Position numbers and translations under genes: made by a program
Notes under the pieces: generated by a model
The model's database searches: none
What the model was told of the DNA's origin: nothing
The model's input: only the letters and a program-made list of their open reading frames with translations
Assembly (NCBI GenBank): GCA_016713275.1
Contig: JADJPL010000006.1
Location: 186,001-250,000 of the forward strand
Reading direction: 5' to 3'
DNA from: Haliscomenobacter sp.
GTDB taxonomy: Bacteria > Bacteroidota > Bacteroidia > Chitinophagales > Saprospiraceae
DNA: 64,000 bases
Shown: positions 8,575-18,491 of the stretch, piece after piece
How positions within the stretch are numbered: position 1 is the stretch's first letter
Layout: each line of letters opens with the position of its first letter

Positions 8575-11500
8575 TTATTTCAAAAACACCGCTCCGACCC
8601 CTGCATCCCACAACTGTTTGTTGAAGGCGGGGATTTGCTGGTCGAGGATTTCCCGGGCGCGGCTTTCGAGCGTTTTCCACTGGGCGGTCAACTCGGCGAG
8701 CCGGTCGCGGCTGGGCTGGTTGACGCGCGGGATATCGCTTTCGGTTTGGTTGATCAAGAAGATGTAGTTGGCCGTGAACTTGTTGGGGAAGTTCTCCACG
8801 TCGTCGTAGGCTTTGGATTTGCGCTGGATCATATCTTCATCCCAGGCTTTCATGCGGTCTGCGAGGGCTTGCCCGTCTTTGCGCAGGGCGGCGTAGGAGT
8901 CTCCCTGGGGCAGGTTAGCCAGGATTTGTTCTACCTGTTTGTGCTTTGCATCCATGGAGTTTACCATCTGGTGCATGCGGGTAAGCTCGGCTTCCATGCC
9001 GCTCATGAAGGCGTGGTATTCCTGGTACGTTTTGGCGTCGGTGGGATACAGGGGGTTGGAGAGGATCTCCAGATCCATTTTAGCGGATTGGGCGCCCCAT
9101 TTCAGTTCCACTGTATATTTTCCAGGGGAAGCCTTATGCCCCCGGTAGCTGGCTTCGAGGTACGCGACGGTCACGCCGGGCATGGTCGGGTAGCGCAGGT
9201 TCCAGACAAAGCGGTTGAGGCCCTTGTTTTTTGGGCAAAGCTGGTTCCGGTGAAGGGCCGCCATCGTAGCTCACAAATGCGGAATCCCGTTTGGAGCTGA
9301 ACCTGCGCACGAGGTTGCCCTGGGCGTCGCGAATTTCGAGGGTCAGTTCGCCGGCGAGGTCGCCATCCGGCAATTGGTAGTACAATACCGCCCCGGTAGC
9401 GGGGTTGACGCCGCGGTAGGGGTTGGCCCCGTCGAAGTCGGGCGACGAGCCGTCCAGTTCGCTGTATCCGTTGACCAGCATCGCGGGAGCGGGTTTGAAG
9501 AATGCAAATCCCGCGGTTTCCGGGTTGTACTGGCGCAGGAGGCTCAGATCGTCGAGAATCCAGAACGAGCGGCCGGAGGTGGCGGCGATCAGGTTGCCCT
9601 GATAAACCTTCAGGTCGGTGATTGGAGTAAGGGGGAGGTTGAGCTGGAAGGGCGACCAGTTTTTGCCTCCATTCCAGGAGATGTACACTCCCGTTTCCGT
9701 TCCGGCGAAGAGCAGGTCTTTGCGCACGTCGTCTTCGCGCACTACGCGGGTAAAGGCGCCCTGGGGAATACCGGTGGTGATGTTCGTCCAGGTTTTGCCG
9801 TAATCGGTGGTTTTGTAAAGCGCCGGGGTATGGTCGTTAAACTTGTACCGGGTAGTGGCGATGTAGGCGGTGGCTTTGTCGTGGGGCGAAACCTCGATAG
9901 CGTTGATCAGGCACTCGGCCAGGCCGGCGGGGGTGACGTTTTGCCAGGAGGCGCCGTTGTCGCGGGTGACGTACACGAGCCCGTCGTCGCTACCGGTCCA
10001 GATCACGCCTTTTTCATGGGGCGATTCCAGGACATAGGCGAGGGTACCATAGTTCTCGGCGCCCACGGCTTCGTTGGTATAGGGGCCGCCGCCTTTGCCC
10101 TGCTTTTCTTTTTCGTTGCGGGTGAGGTCGGGGGAGACTTCCTTCCAGGTTTTGCCCATGTCCTGGGTTTTCAGCAAGACCTGGGCGCCGTGGTAGAAGG
10201 TACCCGGCTCGTGTTTTGACCAGATAATAGGCGCATTCCAGTTGTAGCGGTATTTCATGTCCTTGGCGTCCATGCCCAGGTATTGGATGGGGGCGGTCAT
10301 GACGTTGGTACTGGCGCTGGCTTTGGTGTCCAGCACTTCAATGGTACCCTGGTAGCTGCCGCCCATGACGTAGCGGGGGTTGTCGGGATCGAAGGCCAGG
10401 AAAGCGCTTTCGCCGCCTGCGGAAGCGGACCAGGAAGCGGTGGTGATGCCGCCGCTGCCGAATTCGCGGCTGGCGATGGCGAGGGAGGTATTGTCCTGCT
10501 GCCCGGCGTAAATATGGTAGGGGAATTGGTTGTCGACGTTGATACGGTAAAGCTGGGCGGTGGGCATGTTGCTTTGGGCCGACCAGGTTTTGCCGAAGTT
10601 GACGGAGACGGCAGCGCCGCCGTCGTTGGCGATGACCATATTTTTGGAGTTGTGTGGGTTAATCCACAAGTCGTGGTAATCGCCGTGGGTGCCGTAGAGG
10701 TTCTCCCAGGTTTTGCCTCCGTCGAGCGAGCGCAGGGCGGGCGCGCTGAGGACGTAAATGGTGTTGTCGTTTTTGGGGTCGGTAAACAGTTCGATGTAGT
10801 ACCAGGCGCGCTGGATGAGGCGGTGGTCGTTGGTCACGCGCGACCAGCTTTTGCCGGCGTTGTCAGAAACAAACAAGCCGCCGAGTTCTTTGTCGGAATC
10901 GCTTTCGATGAGGGCATAAACGCGGTCGGAGTTGGAGCGGCATACGGAGATCGCCATTTTACCCATTTCTTTGGGCAAACCGGTTTCCATTTTGTTCCAG
11001 GTTTGGCCGCCATCGACGGATTTATAGAGCCCGCTGCCGGGGCCGCCGCTGATCACTTTCCAGGGCAGGCGGCCGTGTTCCCACATTGCGGCGTAGAGCA
11101 CGCGGGGGTTGTTCATGTCCATCGACAATTCAACGCAGCCGGTTTGGTCGCCGACATACAGGACTTTAGCCCAGGTCTGGCCGCCGTCGGTGGATTTATA
11201 GATGCCGCGTTCGGAGGATTTGCTATACAGGGGGCCCTGCGCGGCTACGAACACCGTGTTGGGGTCTTTGGGGTGAATGGCGATGCGGGCAATATGCTGA
11301 GTGCCTTCCAACCCCATTTTTTTCCAGGTTTTGCCGGCATCGGTCGATTTATATACCCCATCCCCGTGGTGAGTCATGACGCCCCGGGGCGCGTGCTCGC
11401 CCATGCCCACGTAAACGACGTTGGGATCGCTTTCCGCCACAGCGATGGCGCCCACCGAGCCGGTGGTAAAAAAGCCGTCGGAGATGTTTTCCCAGGTGAG

Positions 11501-11776
11501 GCCCATATCGGTGGTTTTCCACACGCCGCCTCCGGTGGTGCCCATGTAGTAGGTGGTGATATCGCCAACGACGCCGGTGGCGGTCACGGAGCGGCCGCCG
11601 CGGAATGGGCCGATGCTGCGCCATTTCATAGGCTTGAACAAGGCGTTGTAATCGGGCGCAGCCGGGGCTGCAGGCGCCGGGGCCGGGGCGGCAGCGGCGG
11701 GTTTCCTGTTGCGCTGGGCTTCAGCGGACACGAAAAGGATACTTGCTAAGAGGACGAGGAAGATTTTTTTCGTCAT
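8575..11776 (-). CDS. sortilin-type BNR-repeat protein, VPS10-like (one frameshift)
   Basis: Repaired, ~1,066 residues. ATG at 11776 gives a signal peptide (FLVLLASILFVSAEAQ), then an Ala/Pro linker and a beta-propeller. Many Asp-box (BNR) motifs are visible, such as STDAGKTW, STDGGQTW, SVDGGQTW and SLDGGKTWENL. The last ~220 residues form a beta-sandwich plus helical tail (RFVWNLRYPTMPGV, then DRMKAWDEDMIQRK). The frame breaks at about 9228-9233: LPKKQGPQP should read LPKNKGLNRF, which removes one A from a run of six. Family proteins are often called glycosyl hydrolases but lack a proven activity. Confidence 0.87.
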
Positions 11777-11895
11777 AAAAGGTAAGGTTGAACGAATGGA
11801 TAAAGAGGATTTATTCGGTTTTTCCCGCGTAAAATAACAAAGGAAATTCAATTCAAAAATTTCCTTTCAGGGCATGGGGATAAAAGGGGGGTATT

Positions 11896-11950
11896 GAAAA
11901 TTAATCCCGTAATTTTTAAATTTATTAGTAAATTTGCAGGATTAATTTTT
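11896..11950. promoter_or_regulatory. inverted repeat upstream of DUF4143 ATPase
   Basis: AAAATTAATCC at 11897-11907 and GGATTAATTTT at 11939-11949 are perfect inverse complements about 31 bases apart, ending four bases before the ATG at 11954. A TAAATTTG (-7-like) at 11929-11936 lies inside. It may be an operator for autoregulation. Confidence 0.55.
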
Positions 11951-11953
11951 ACT

Positions 11954-13141
11954 ATGATCATCAAAAGACACCTGACCGGCTATGTCCTGGAGCGGCTTTC
12001 GCAAACGCCAATCGTTGCCTTGATTGGTTCCCGGCAGGTTGGGAAAACGACGTTGGCCAGGTATATCCAGGATCAGATCGCCTTGGATTCCATTTACCTG
12101 GATCTGGAGTCGGATGCAGATGTGAATAAACTTACCGATGCGGAGCGCTATTTGCTGGAAAGGGCGGATAAACTAATGCTCATCGACGAGGTACAGCGAA
12201 TGCCCGGGCTCTTTCCCATATTGCGATCCGTCATCGATCGGAACCGGTTGAATGGCCGGTTTATCCTGCTGGGGTCTGCGTCTCCCGAACTCATGGTTCA
12301 AAGCGCTGAAACCCTGGCCGGCCGGATAACTTATATCGAGGTATTTCCTTTTAATTATCTTGAGGTTGCAGGTGTAGCAGGGTGGAAAACGCTTTGGTTA
12401 AGGGGCGGTTATCCGGATATGCTTCTGGCAGGTACGGATGAGGGAAGTTATGCGAACCGAACCGCTCTGATCCGGACGTATTTAGAAAGGGAGCTTCCTT
12501 TGCTGGGGTTGCCCGGCGCATCGGTACCTCTCACCCGGAATTTATTGCGCATGCTCGGCCATGTGCATGGAAATATGTTAAATTACAGCGACTTATCCCG
12601 ATCCCTTGGGGTTTCGGTCCAGACGGTGAAAAACATCATCGGTTATCTGGAGCACGCATTTCTCATCCGGCTATTACCGCCATGGCACACCAACATTTCC
12701 AAACGGCTGGTTAAATCACCCAAAGTATATATTAGCGATTCCGGTATTTTCCATGCGTTATCGGGTATTGAAAACGAGGAGGAGTTGGAAGGCTTTCATC
12801 AAAAAGGCGCTTCGTGGGAGGGTTTTGTGATCCAACAGGTTATTCCCGTACTCAAACCAACCATGGAGTGCTATTTTTATCGCACGCAGGATGGGGCGGA
12901 GCTGGACCTCCTGCTGGTTAAAGGGTCAAAGCCGGTTTTGGGCATTGAAATCAAATTGACCAACGCGCCTAAACTGAACCGGGGCGCAACAGTGGCTTCC
13001 GAGGATTTGGGGGGGATTCCTATCCTGGTGGTTACGCCTTCTGTTACCGAAGATTACGACCTGAAACCGGGACAAACCGTCACGGCGTTTACCCGCTTGC
13101 TGGACCATGCGCTTTTAGCGCCCTGGGTGATGAACGGTTGA
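11954..13141 (+). CDS. AAA ATPase with C-terminal DUF4143
   Basis: The 395-residue ATPase has Walker A GSRQVGKTTLARYI (residues ~24-37), Walker B LMLIDEVQRM, a sensor-like ILLGSASPEL, and a C-terminal DUF4143 nuclease-like domain (QDGAELDLLLVKGSKPVLGIEIK, the PD-(D/E)XK-like pattern). ATG 11954 is preferred over an upstream ATG because it matches the family start MIIKRHLTGYVLERL. These ATPases are scattered, horizontally moving genes of unknown role, sometimes discussed as defence or selfish. The flanking palindrome fits autoregulation. Confidence 0.9.
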   Translation: MIIKRHLTGYVLERLSQTPIVALIGSRQVGKTTLARYIQDQIALDSIYLDLESDADVNKLTDAERYLLERADKLMLIDEVQRMPGLFPILRSVIDRNRLNGRFILLGSASPELMVQSAETLAGRITYIEVFPFNYLEVAGVAGWKTLWLRGGYPDMLLAGTDEGSYANRTALIRTYLERELPLLGLPGASVPLTRNLLRMLGHVHGNMLNYSDLSRSLGVSVQTVKNIIGYLEHAFLIRLLPPWHTNISKRLVKSPKVYISDSGIFHALSGIENEEELEGFHQKGASWEGFVIQQVIPVLKPTMECYFYRTQDGAELDLLLVKGSKPVLGIEIKLTNAPKLNRGATVASEDLGGIPILVVTPSVTEDYDLKPGQTVTAFTRLLDHALLAPWVMNG

Positions 13142-13203
13142 GAGGGGAAGGATGTGGCGCTTTTCCCTTATCTTCGCGAGACTTACCAAATTCCCTGCTT
13201 CTC

Positions 13204-14370
13204 ATGCCGTTTACGATCCAAAAAACCTTACTTCTCCTGGGGTGCTTTTTTTGTTTGAGCGCGCCGGCCCGCTCCCAACAATCCCCCGCCTTCTTTTTTG
13301 CTTCCCGTCCTTGCCGGGACTCGGTTGCCGAAAGCCTGAAGGCGCAGGTAAACCGGGCCATAAAACTTCCTCTGTCTGACTCTGCGGCGAGCGCGCTTTC
13401 CGGCGCGTATTGGGCCATGGAGCTGATGGGTTACCAGCCTGCAGGGTTTGAAACGGCGATCCCGGCACAGCTTCAGCATCTGGCGCAGTCGGATGCGGAA
13501 CTCCAGCGGGCGTTTCTGGAAATGCTGTACGCTTTGTATCCCGGGCAGTTTGCTAAAGAGGTGCAGGCAATCTGGCCCCAGCTCGGGTCGCATAAAACCA
13601 AAGCGATGGCGCTCGAATACCTGGCCCAGGCGGGCATATTTCCCTCCGTCGCGTTTACCAGTTCGTTTTACGGGTCGGAGTGGTACCTGGCTTACCGGAA
13701 GCGTTGGAAGGACCCCAAACCGCCCCTGCCTGCCGTTGCCGATTTCCTCCACCCTTCTTTTTTGTCCGGACAGGCGGTGCTGGTCAGCTTTCAATACGCC
13801 GACCGCAACCAGCCGGGGTATCTGATGATCCGGGACACCAGCGGTCAATGGGTGGCGGATAGCCTGGGCAAACCGCTTCAATTTCCTCAGCTGGCCCGGG
13901 CGGTGTCCAACCTGCCGTATTACCTGACCAACGGCAACACCCCGCAGGGGCTGTACCGCATTACCGGAACCGCCGTTTCAGATAACCCCTGGATCGGACC
14001 TACCCCCAACCTGCAACTCGTACTGCCTTTCGAAAGCGGCAACGCCTTTTTTGGCGCCGATACCGCCTATCTGGCGTTTTACCGAAAGCTATTGGGACCT
14101 CATTTGAGTAAATTTACCGGGCTGTGGGAAAGCTATACCGCAGGCAAAGTGGGCCGCACCGAGATTATCGCCCACGGCACAACGATTGATCCTTCTTTTT
14201 ATAAAAGCAAGCCTTACTACCCACATACTCCTTCTTTAGGTTGTCTATGCAGCCCAGAAACTTGGAACGACCGCGGAGAGCGGGTTTCCAGCGCACAGTG
14301 GGCATGGATGTCGGCCCTGCAGGAGCGGAAGCTGAACCCGCAGTGGCTGGTGGTGGCGGAAGGACCTTAA
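13204..14370 (+). CDS. secreted protein, possibly L,D-transpeptidase-like
   Basis: The product has ~388 residues and a signal peptide (LLLGCFFCLSAPARSQQ). The first ~180 residues are helical and alanine-rich. The C-terminal part has GRTEIIAHGTTIDPSF near residue 320 and SLGCLCSPE near 345. His-Gly, then Ser-x-Gly-Cys about 20 residues on, recalls the YkuD L,D-transpeptidase active site (HG...S/T-x-GC), but the order and spacing are only similar. If correct it would crosslink peptidoglycan or attach proteins to it. Otherwise it is an unknown exported protein. Confidence 0.7.
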   Translation: MPFTIQKTLLLLGCFFCLSAPARSQQSPAFFFASRPCRDSVAESLKAQVNRAIKLPLSDSAASALSGAYWAMELMGYQPAGFETAIPAQLQHLAQSDAELQRAFLEMLYALYPGQFAKEVQAIWPQLGSHKTKAMALEYLAQAGIFPSVAFTSSFYGSEWYLAYRKRWKDPKPPLPAVADFLHPSFLSGQAVLVSFQYADRNQPGYLMIRDTSGQWVADSLGKPLQFPQLARAVSNLPYYLTNGNTPQGLYRITGTAVSDNPWIGPTPNLQLVLPFESGNAFFGADTAYLAFYRKLLGPHLSKFTGLWESYTAGKVGRTEIIAHGTTIDPSFYKSKPYYPHTPSLGCLCSPETWNDRGERVSSAQWAWMSALQERKLNPQWLVVAEGP

Positions 14371-14483
14371 GGGGTTCAGGCGTGGGGGATTGTTTTTTCA
14401 TTTTGGGTGATAGAACGGGTAGATGAACATTCAGGTATCTGCCCAAACACTTATCTTTACCGGTACACACCGTTGGAATACGC

Positions 14484-15620
14484 ATGAAAAATACCTTTCA
14501 CATTGTAGGCGGCGGTATTGCCGGTCTGACGGCTGCTATTGCCCTTCGGCGCATCGGCATAGAGGCGATGGTTTGGGAAGCCGCTCCTGAGTTCAAACCG
14601 GTTGGCGCCGGAATTACCCTGGCGTCCAACGCCATGAACGCTTATCGTAAATTAGGGTTGTACGATGCGCTGACGGAAGCCGGCCGCCCGGTTGGGGATG
14701 CGCATATCCTCGATTTCAGAGGAAGGAAGCTGGCAGGCTTGCCCGCCCGGTCAACGGAAGATGGTTTGTGTAACCTGGCCATCCACCGGGCGGCGTTGCA
14801 CGCCGTGTTGCTGGCGCAACTGAATCCGGAGCAGGTGAAAACCGGGAAGCGATCGACAGGGTATGCCGAAACGGTGGATGGGTATACGCTCTACTTTGAA
14901 GATGGAACCCAAGCTGTGGGCAACCACCTGATTGTGGCCGAAGGCATCCATTCTCCCTTGCGAAAACAGGCGCTGCCCGCTGCCCGTATCCGGTATGCCG
15001 GGTATACCTGCTGGCGCGGGATTGCGGACAACAGCAGGCTGAAGATCGAAGACACCTCCGAAACCTGGGGCCCCCAGGGCCGGTTTGGCATCGTGCCGAT
15101 CGGCAACGGCCAGATCTATTGGTTTGCGACCAAAAACAGTCCGGAGAATAATCCGGGCATGAAGGCCTGGGGCCCGCAGGAACTGCTGGCAAACTTCCGG
15201 AATTACCACGCGCCGGTTGCCAAGGTGATCGAAGCCACCCTGCCGGACAATATCCTTTGGAACGACATCATCGACCTGGCGCCCATTCCGCGTTTTGCTT
15301 TTGGCAATTTGGTCCTGATTGGCGATGCGGCCCATGCCACTACCCCCAATATGGGCCAGGGCGCCTGCCAGGCGATTGAGGACGCGGTCGTTTTAGCCCA
15401 AAGTCTGGAAAACTACCCTGTGGCCAGGGAGGCTTTCTCCGTTTTTGAAAGCCGGCGCCTGAAACGGACCCATGGCATCGTGAACCAGTCCTGGCGTTTA
15501 GGCAGGATAGCTCAATGGGAAAATCCCGTGTTGTGCCGGGCTCGAAACGCGTTGTTCCGAATGATTCCCGAAAGCGTATTCCAGAAACAGCAGGAGCAGG
15601 TATATACGGTAGACTTTTAA
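14484..15620 (+). CDS. FAD-dependent monooxygenase (UbiH/PHBH-like)
   Basis: The 378-residue flavoprotein starts with a Rossmann GGGIAGLTAAIALRRIG (residues ~8-24). It has the middle NADPH/FAD-type segment LIVAEGIHSPLRKQ (family consensus DG) and the FAD ribityl-binding GDAAHATTPNMGQGACQAIEDA near residues 275-296. This is the aromatic/urate/zeaxanthin hydroxylase group, which inserts oxygen into an aromatic or isoprenoid substrate with NAD(P)H. A TATCTTTA at about 14450 resembles a -7 element. The substrate cannot be inferred; the neighbours are unrelated. Confidence 0.88.
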   Translation: MKNTFHIVGGGIAGLTAAIALRRIGIEAMVWEAAPEFKPVGAGITLASNAMNAYRKLGLYDALTEAGRPVGDAHILDFRGRKLAGLPARSTEDGLCNLAIHRAALHAVLLAQLNPEQVKTGKRSTGYAETVDGYTLYFEDGTQAVGNHLIVAEGIHSPLRKQALPAARIRYAGYTCWRGIADNSRLKIEDTSETWGPQGRFGIVPIGNGQIYWFATKNSPENNPGMKAWGPQELLANFRNYHAPVAKVIEATLPDNILWNDIIDLAPIPRFAFGNLVLIGDAAHATTPNMGQGACQAIEDAVVLAQSLENYPVAREAFSVFESRRLKRTHGIVNQSWRLGRIAQWENPVLCRARNALFRMIPESVFQKQQEQVYTVDF

Positions 15621-15655
15621 TTTTTCAAAGGGTACGGCTTGCAATCCTCCGGCGC

Positions 15656-16825
15656 TTACTGCGCCCACTCCGCGCGCTGCGCTTTTTCCCAGATCGCCGA
15701 TTGCTGGTTTCTGAGGTATTTTACCAAACCCAGGTAAACGCTTACGTTCATCAGCACAAAATAGAAAGGAACTTGAAAGCCTTTAACCGGCAAGGGTTTT
15801 TCCCGGGTCAAATACCCCAGGAAAGCGACCAGATAGAAGGCGGTTTGCAGAACCAGCAGGGCGGTATAATATCCAGAGCCAGGAGCGGCGGCGGCGTTTG
15901 CGAGGAACAACAGGGGAAGCGCCGCCGGCGCGAGGGTCCATCGCAAAACCCGGTGCGAAACGTACTGGAAGGCGAGCATCCCGTATCGAATGGGGTTGAG
16001 CAAAGACCTGAGCCGCGCCATTGCCTGAAATCCGCCGGCGCTGATGCGGATTTTGCGCTTGATCTCTTCGCCGGCGCTGGCAGAAGCGGATTCTTCGGCA
16101 AAGGCGTCGGGCGCGTAGGCGACCCGGTAGCCCTTTTGCGCGATGCGCAGGGTGAGGTAAAAATCCTCGATAATGGTATCGGCAGGAACGGATTCAAACA
16201 GCTCGGCGCGGATAGCAAATAGCTCGCCGGCTGCGCCTACAACGGTTCCCAGCTCGGCATCCTGTTTTTTTAACCAGGATTCGTATTTCCAGTACAAGCC
16301 TTCTCCCGAGGCGTGGGCCTTGTCTTTTGCGCCGCTCCAAACGCGTTTTTCTCCCGCGACCGCCCCGATCTGCGGATCGGAAAAATGCCTGGCCAGATTG
16401 CGCAGCGCATCGGGGTTGAGGAACGTGTTGGCATCGGAAAATACGACGACCGGGGTCTGAACGTAGGCCATCGCCCGCTGTACGGCCGCGATTTTTCCCT
16501 GCCGCACGGGGTGGTGCAGGGTTTGAACCTGAGGGAATTCTTGCAGGAGTTCCGGCGTGCCGTCGTCAGAGCCGTCGGTTACGACCAAAACACGCATCCT
16601 CTCAGCGGGGTAATTTTGCTGGAGGGTGTTTTCGATTTTCTGTTTGATGAGGGCGGCCTCGTTATAGGCTGCGATAAGCACGGTAAGCTGCGGAAGGGCA
16701 TCTCCGGAAACCTCCATGGGGGTTGGGGCCCTTTTTTTGAACCGCAGCAGCACCCACCCGATAGCTCCATACCCGAGGTACGTATAAAAAAGCAGGCCGA
16801 AAAGAATCCAAAATAGCGTGGTCAT
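15656..16825 (-). CDS. membrane glycosyltransferase, family 2
   Basis: The 389-residue protein has an N-terminal membrane segment, then a GT2 domain: VLIAAYNEAALI, VVTDGSDDGTPELL, the DXD-type VVFSDANTF, and EDFYLTLRIAQKG as the catalytic ED motif. Three or four C-terminal membrane segments follow, as in chitin-synthase/poly-GlcNAc-type synthases. Start ATG 16825 is chosen over one ten codons upstream because it opens directly into the membrane segment. It is the last gene of the polysaccharide cluster and probably adds or extends a sugar at the inner membrane. Confidence 0.88.
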   Translation of the reverse strand: MTTLFWILFGLLFYTYLGYGAIGWVLLRFKKRAPTPMEVSGDALPQLTVLIAAYNEAALIKQKIENTLQQNYPAERMRVLVVTDGSDDGTPELLQEFPQVQTLHHPVRQGKIAAVQRAMAYVQTPVVVFSDANTFLNPDALRNLARHFSDPQIGAVAGEKRVWSGAKDKAHASGEGLYWKYESWLKKQDAELGTVVGAAGELFAIRAELFESVPADTIIEDFYLTLRIAQKGYRVAYAPDAFAEESASASAGEEIKRKIRISAGGFQAMARLRSLLNPIRYGMLAFQYVSHRVLRWTLAPAALPLLFLANAAAAPGSGYYTALLVLQTAFYLVAFLGYLTREKPLPVKGFQVPFYFVLMNVSVYLGLVKYLRNQQSAIWEKAQRAEWAQ

Positions 16826-16946
16826 CCCTTTAATTTTGAGGCAAGTTAGCGGCAATGCAGGCGGCGGCGGGCGGATATTCGAATTTCGGTAGGGTTCGAT
16901 CGGTTTTTGACCTGAATTCGGGGAGAAACGGCGGGGCAGGAGAAGC

Positions 16947-17573
16947 TTATGCGCCTGCTGGCCGGGGCAGGTGTTTGATCACCTTGGCGGGAACTCCCGC
17001 CACCACGGTGTAGGGCGGCACGTCTTTGGTTACGACGGCGCCCGCAGCTACGACGGCCCCTTTCCCTATGCGGACGCCTTTGAGTACCATACTCCGGGTA
17101 GCCAGCCAAACGTGATCTTCCAGGATAACCGGTTTGGAATTGCCGCCCATTTGATTGTATTCCAGTCCGTGGAAGTCGCTGTCCATGATGTACGATTGAG
17201 GGGCAAGCAGACAATGGTTGCCGATGCGTACCTCGCAGGTAGCGGCGATGACCGGGCCGTTGAGAAACGTGTGCGAACCCACCGAGAGGATAGCGCCGCG
17301 CTTCACTGACAGGCGCGTCCGGCTGATGCCCGACCAGATTCTCACCGCATCGCCAAGCTCCAGTATCCCGTGGTTTTCGATGTCGGGTTTGCCTTTGGTG
17401 AAAACAAACTTCCCGAGCTTATTGACCCTGCGCAGGTAAAAACGGCTGAGCCCGTATCGCCAGACCAGGTTCCAAAGCCTGCGCACAAGGCGGAGCCGGA
17501 CGGTCCAGGAGCCTTCGGGCACACCTTGTTCCGATGCGATGCGCGCTACCTCGCGTTTAATATACGTTTTCAT
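16947..17573 (-). CDS. left-handed beta-helix acyltransferase
   Basis: The 208-residue product has hexapeptide repeats (VRIGNHCLLAPQSYI, VILEDHVWLATRSMVLKGV, RIGKGAVVAAGAVVTKDV) and the C-terminal VVAGVPAKVIK signature of the WbbJ/maltose O-acetyltransferase group. A His in SDFHGLEYN fits the catalytic position. It probably acetylates a sugar of the cluster's polysaccharide. Its start overlaps the preceding GT2 gene by 17 bases, indicating translational coupling. Confidence 0.88.
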   Translation of the reverse strand: MKTYIKREVARIASEQGVPEGSWTVRLRLVRRLWNLVWRYGLSRFYLRRVNKLGKFVFTKGKPDIENHGILELGDAVRIWSGISRTRLSVKRGAILSVGSHTFLNGPVIAATCEVRIGNHCLLAPQSYIMDSDFHGLEYNQMGGNSKPVILEDHVWLATRSMVLKGVRIGKGAVVAAGAVVTKDVPPYTVVAGVPAKVIKHLPRPAGA

Positions 17574-18471
17574 GAGCGGGGTTTTTCAGATGGGTTATAT
17601 GCCAGATCATTCCCTTCCAAATACTGGCGGCGTGTTCGTAATCGCGCAACACCGCATGGCGGAACAAATGGTAGGGGAAAGCGATCCCCAGGAAATACAG
17701 TAAAAACACAAGGAAGCGGAGGCCCGACTGGGTGCGCCGCATAAACAACAAACGGTTGCGAAACAGGTAATAGGTTTTTTTCGGACTCCCTTTGCCCAGG
17801 GAGAGCGATTGCTTGTGGTAAATATGCGAAGTCCCGCAGTAGTAATGCTGCCAGCCTTTCTGACTGGCGTGTGCGCAGAAGTCGAGTTCTTCATAGTACA
17901 TGAAATACATTTCGGGCAACAAGCCGATTTCGTCGAATACCTCGCGGCGCACGAGCATGCATGCGCCGTGGGTCATGGTCGTCGGGGCGTTTTCGTTGTA
18001 TTGCCCCTTGTCTTTCTCGCCGTTACCCCGGGTTAGTCCCCGGCCGGTCAGGGGATGGAAAGAAGGCATGCCGGCGTATTGAATGGTATAGGGCGAATCG
18101 AAGTACAGAATTTTCGGACTTACCGTACCCATTTGGGGATTGGCCTCCATCAGGTCGACCATAGGCTGTAAAAAGCCCGGAGGCGTCTCGGTATCGTTGT
18201 TGAGCAGCAGGATATACGCTCCGGTGGCATGCCGGATGCCCAGGTTGGTACCTCCGGCAAATCCCAAATTCTCTTCCTGCACAAACAGGCGAAGGCCGGG
18301 GTACTTTTGGTGAAAGAAGGCGCTTTGATCGTGGATCATCCCGTTGTCGACGAGGATGACCTCCAGATTGGGATAGCCTGCGCCGGCGAGGGAAGCAAGC
18401 ATCTCCCCGGTTGCTTTCGCTTGCCGGAAATTGACGCTCACGACGGATACTTTTGGCAGTTGGTTTTTCAT
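17557..18471 (-). CDS. glycosyltransferase family 2, rhamnosyltransferase-like
   Basis: The 304-residue soluble GT2 has VSVVSVNFRQAKATGEML at the N-terminus, EVILVDNG, NLGFAGGTNLGIRHATG, the NNDTE metal-binding motif, and a His-rich C-terminal region. ATG 18471 opens MKNQLPKVSV; the upstream extension of the frame overlaps the flippase. It probably transfers a dTDP- or UDP-activated sugar to the growing repeat unit. It sits 20 bases after the flippase stop and overlaps the acyltransferase start. Confidence 0.9.
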   Translation of the reverse strand: MKNQLPKVSVVSVNFRQAKATGEMLASLAGAGYPNLEVILVDNGMIHDQSAFFHQKYPGLRLFVQEENLGFAGGTNLGIRHATGAYILLLNNDTETPPGFLQPMVDLMEANPQMGTVSPKILYFDSPYTIQYAGMPSFHPLTGRGLTRGNGEKDKGQYNENAPTTMTHGACMLVRREVFDEIGLLPEMYFMYYEELDFCAHASQKGWQHYYCGTSHIYHKQSLSLGKGSPKKTYYLFRNRLLFMRRTQSGLRFLVFLLYFLGIAFPYHLFRHAVLRDYEHAASIWKGMIWHITHLKNPAHENVY

Positions 18472-18491
18472 GGTATTTAAAATAAAGGGAT

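Noticed and set aside
10283..11749. Long plus-strand open frame (488 codons) opposite the BNR-repeat protein
   Set aside because: It is a Gly/Val-rich shadow of a GC-rich gene. The minus strand has the signal peptide and clear BNR motifs.
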